Virus record (IMG/VR): IMGVR_UViG_3300024326_000001
Span: 112,578 to 176,577 of that record
Source of the DNA: a virus
Reading direction: 5' to 3' (one strand)
DNA: 64,000 nucleotides
A program made the position numbers and the translations under genes. Positions 63,895 through 64,000 of this stretch are shown here, piece after piece. Within the stretch, counting starts at the first letter, position 1, and each line of letters opens with the position of its first letter. The notes beneath the pieces were generated by a model. It saw only the letters and a list, made by a program, of their open reading frames with translations. It was not told the origin of the DNA and made no database searches.

Positions 63895-64000
63895 ATCAAT
63901 AACAGATCATATATGGCGATGTGGATGTGGCTCAATGAATTCTCCTTATTTAGAAAAATGTGGATTCTGCGGCACTGATAATAAAAATCACAATGCGTTT
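63884..64000 (+). CDS. Small zinc-ribbon-like protein, cut by window end
   Basis: Open from ATG 63884 to the window edge. Visible residues contain RCGCGSMNSPYLEKCGFCGT, a CxC...CxxC arrangement for zinc binding. Overlap with the preceding stop supports coupling. Family not determined. Confidence 0.5.
   Translation, partial: MKYKSITDHIWRCGCGSMNSPYLEKCGFCGTDNKNHNAF

Noticed and set aside
1-64000. CRISPR arrays, insertion sequences or integrase/attachment sites
   Set aside because: No regularly spaced repeats, transposase or integrase genes were seen; the repeated blocks found are promoter-like.

Overview
This window is part of the genome of a T4-like (myovirus) phage. Almost every T4 core module is recognisable: replication (split gp43 polymerase, gp45, gp44, likely gp62, gp41, UvsX, gp46/47, RNase H, ligase), late transcription (gp55, possible gp33), head (gp20, gp21/22, gp23, gp2, gp4), packaging (gp16, gp17) and tail (gp14-, gp15-, gp18-, gp19-like proteins and a tape measure). 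The sequence is strongly AT-rich. The host is very probably a member of the Bacteroidota, most likely a flavobacterium. Start codons are preceded by A-rich stretches instead of Shine-Dalgarno sequences, putative early promoters end in a TATATTAG box like the Bacteroidota -7 element, and the phage encodes a secreted protein with a type IX secretion C-terminal sorting domain, a system confined to that phylum.

Layout. 1-6.0 kb: DNA polymerase in two pieces, with nrdB, nrdA and the sliding clamp between them. 6-13 kb: recombination/replication operon (uvsX, 2OG oxygenase, gp41, gp33-like, gp47, gp46). 13-25 kb: AAA+ ATPase, gp15-like, gp55, gp4, gp2, gp20, a core protein, a gp21-gp22 fusion, gp23 and an internal head protein. 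25-28.7 kb: gp44, RNase H, gp62-like. 28.7-41.6 kb: neck protein, terminase, sheath, tube, baseplate/chaperone genes with an apparent +1 frameshift, another internal head protein, and the tape measure. 41.6-64 kb: accessory region with six tRNAs, many small early-type genes, nucleotide-sugar enzymes (RmlC-, RmlB/GalE-, RmlD-like, phosphomannomutase), nucleotide and DNA-end enzymes (guanylate kinase, deoxyribonucleotidase, PseT-type phosphatase), a Fpg-like glycosylase, an ECF-type sigma factor, two secreted proteins and a DNA ligase. Only two genes lie on the minus strand.

How it works together. Two promoter classes can be read from the sequence. Seven near-identical blocks (TTTTTTTATCTCAGA, then TTTTGC, then TTATATTAG) precede small unknown genes, the ECF sigma gene and RNase H, and look like strong early promoters. 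A second motif, (G/A)ATATATA, lies about 20-35 nt before most virion genes and looks like the counterpart of the T4 late promoter TATAAATA, presumably read by the gp55 homologue.

Most interesting signals: the polymerase split by clamp and ribonucleotide reductase genes; a recurring (V/I/L)-N-E-(A/S) motif near the N-termini of head-related proteins, suggesting a capsid-targeting and prohead-protease system that may package an AAA+ ATPase; a protease-scaffold fusion with a likely internal start; a CTT-TAA +1 frameshift site; a degenerate metallophosphoesterase; an unassigned structured RNA among the tRNAs; and the phage-encoded type IX substrate with its dockerin-like neighbour.
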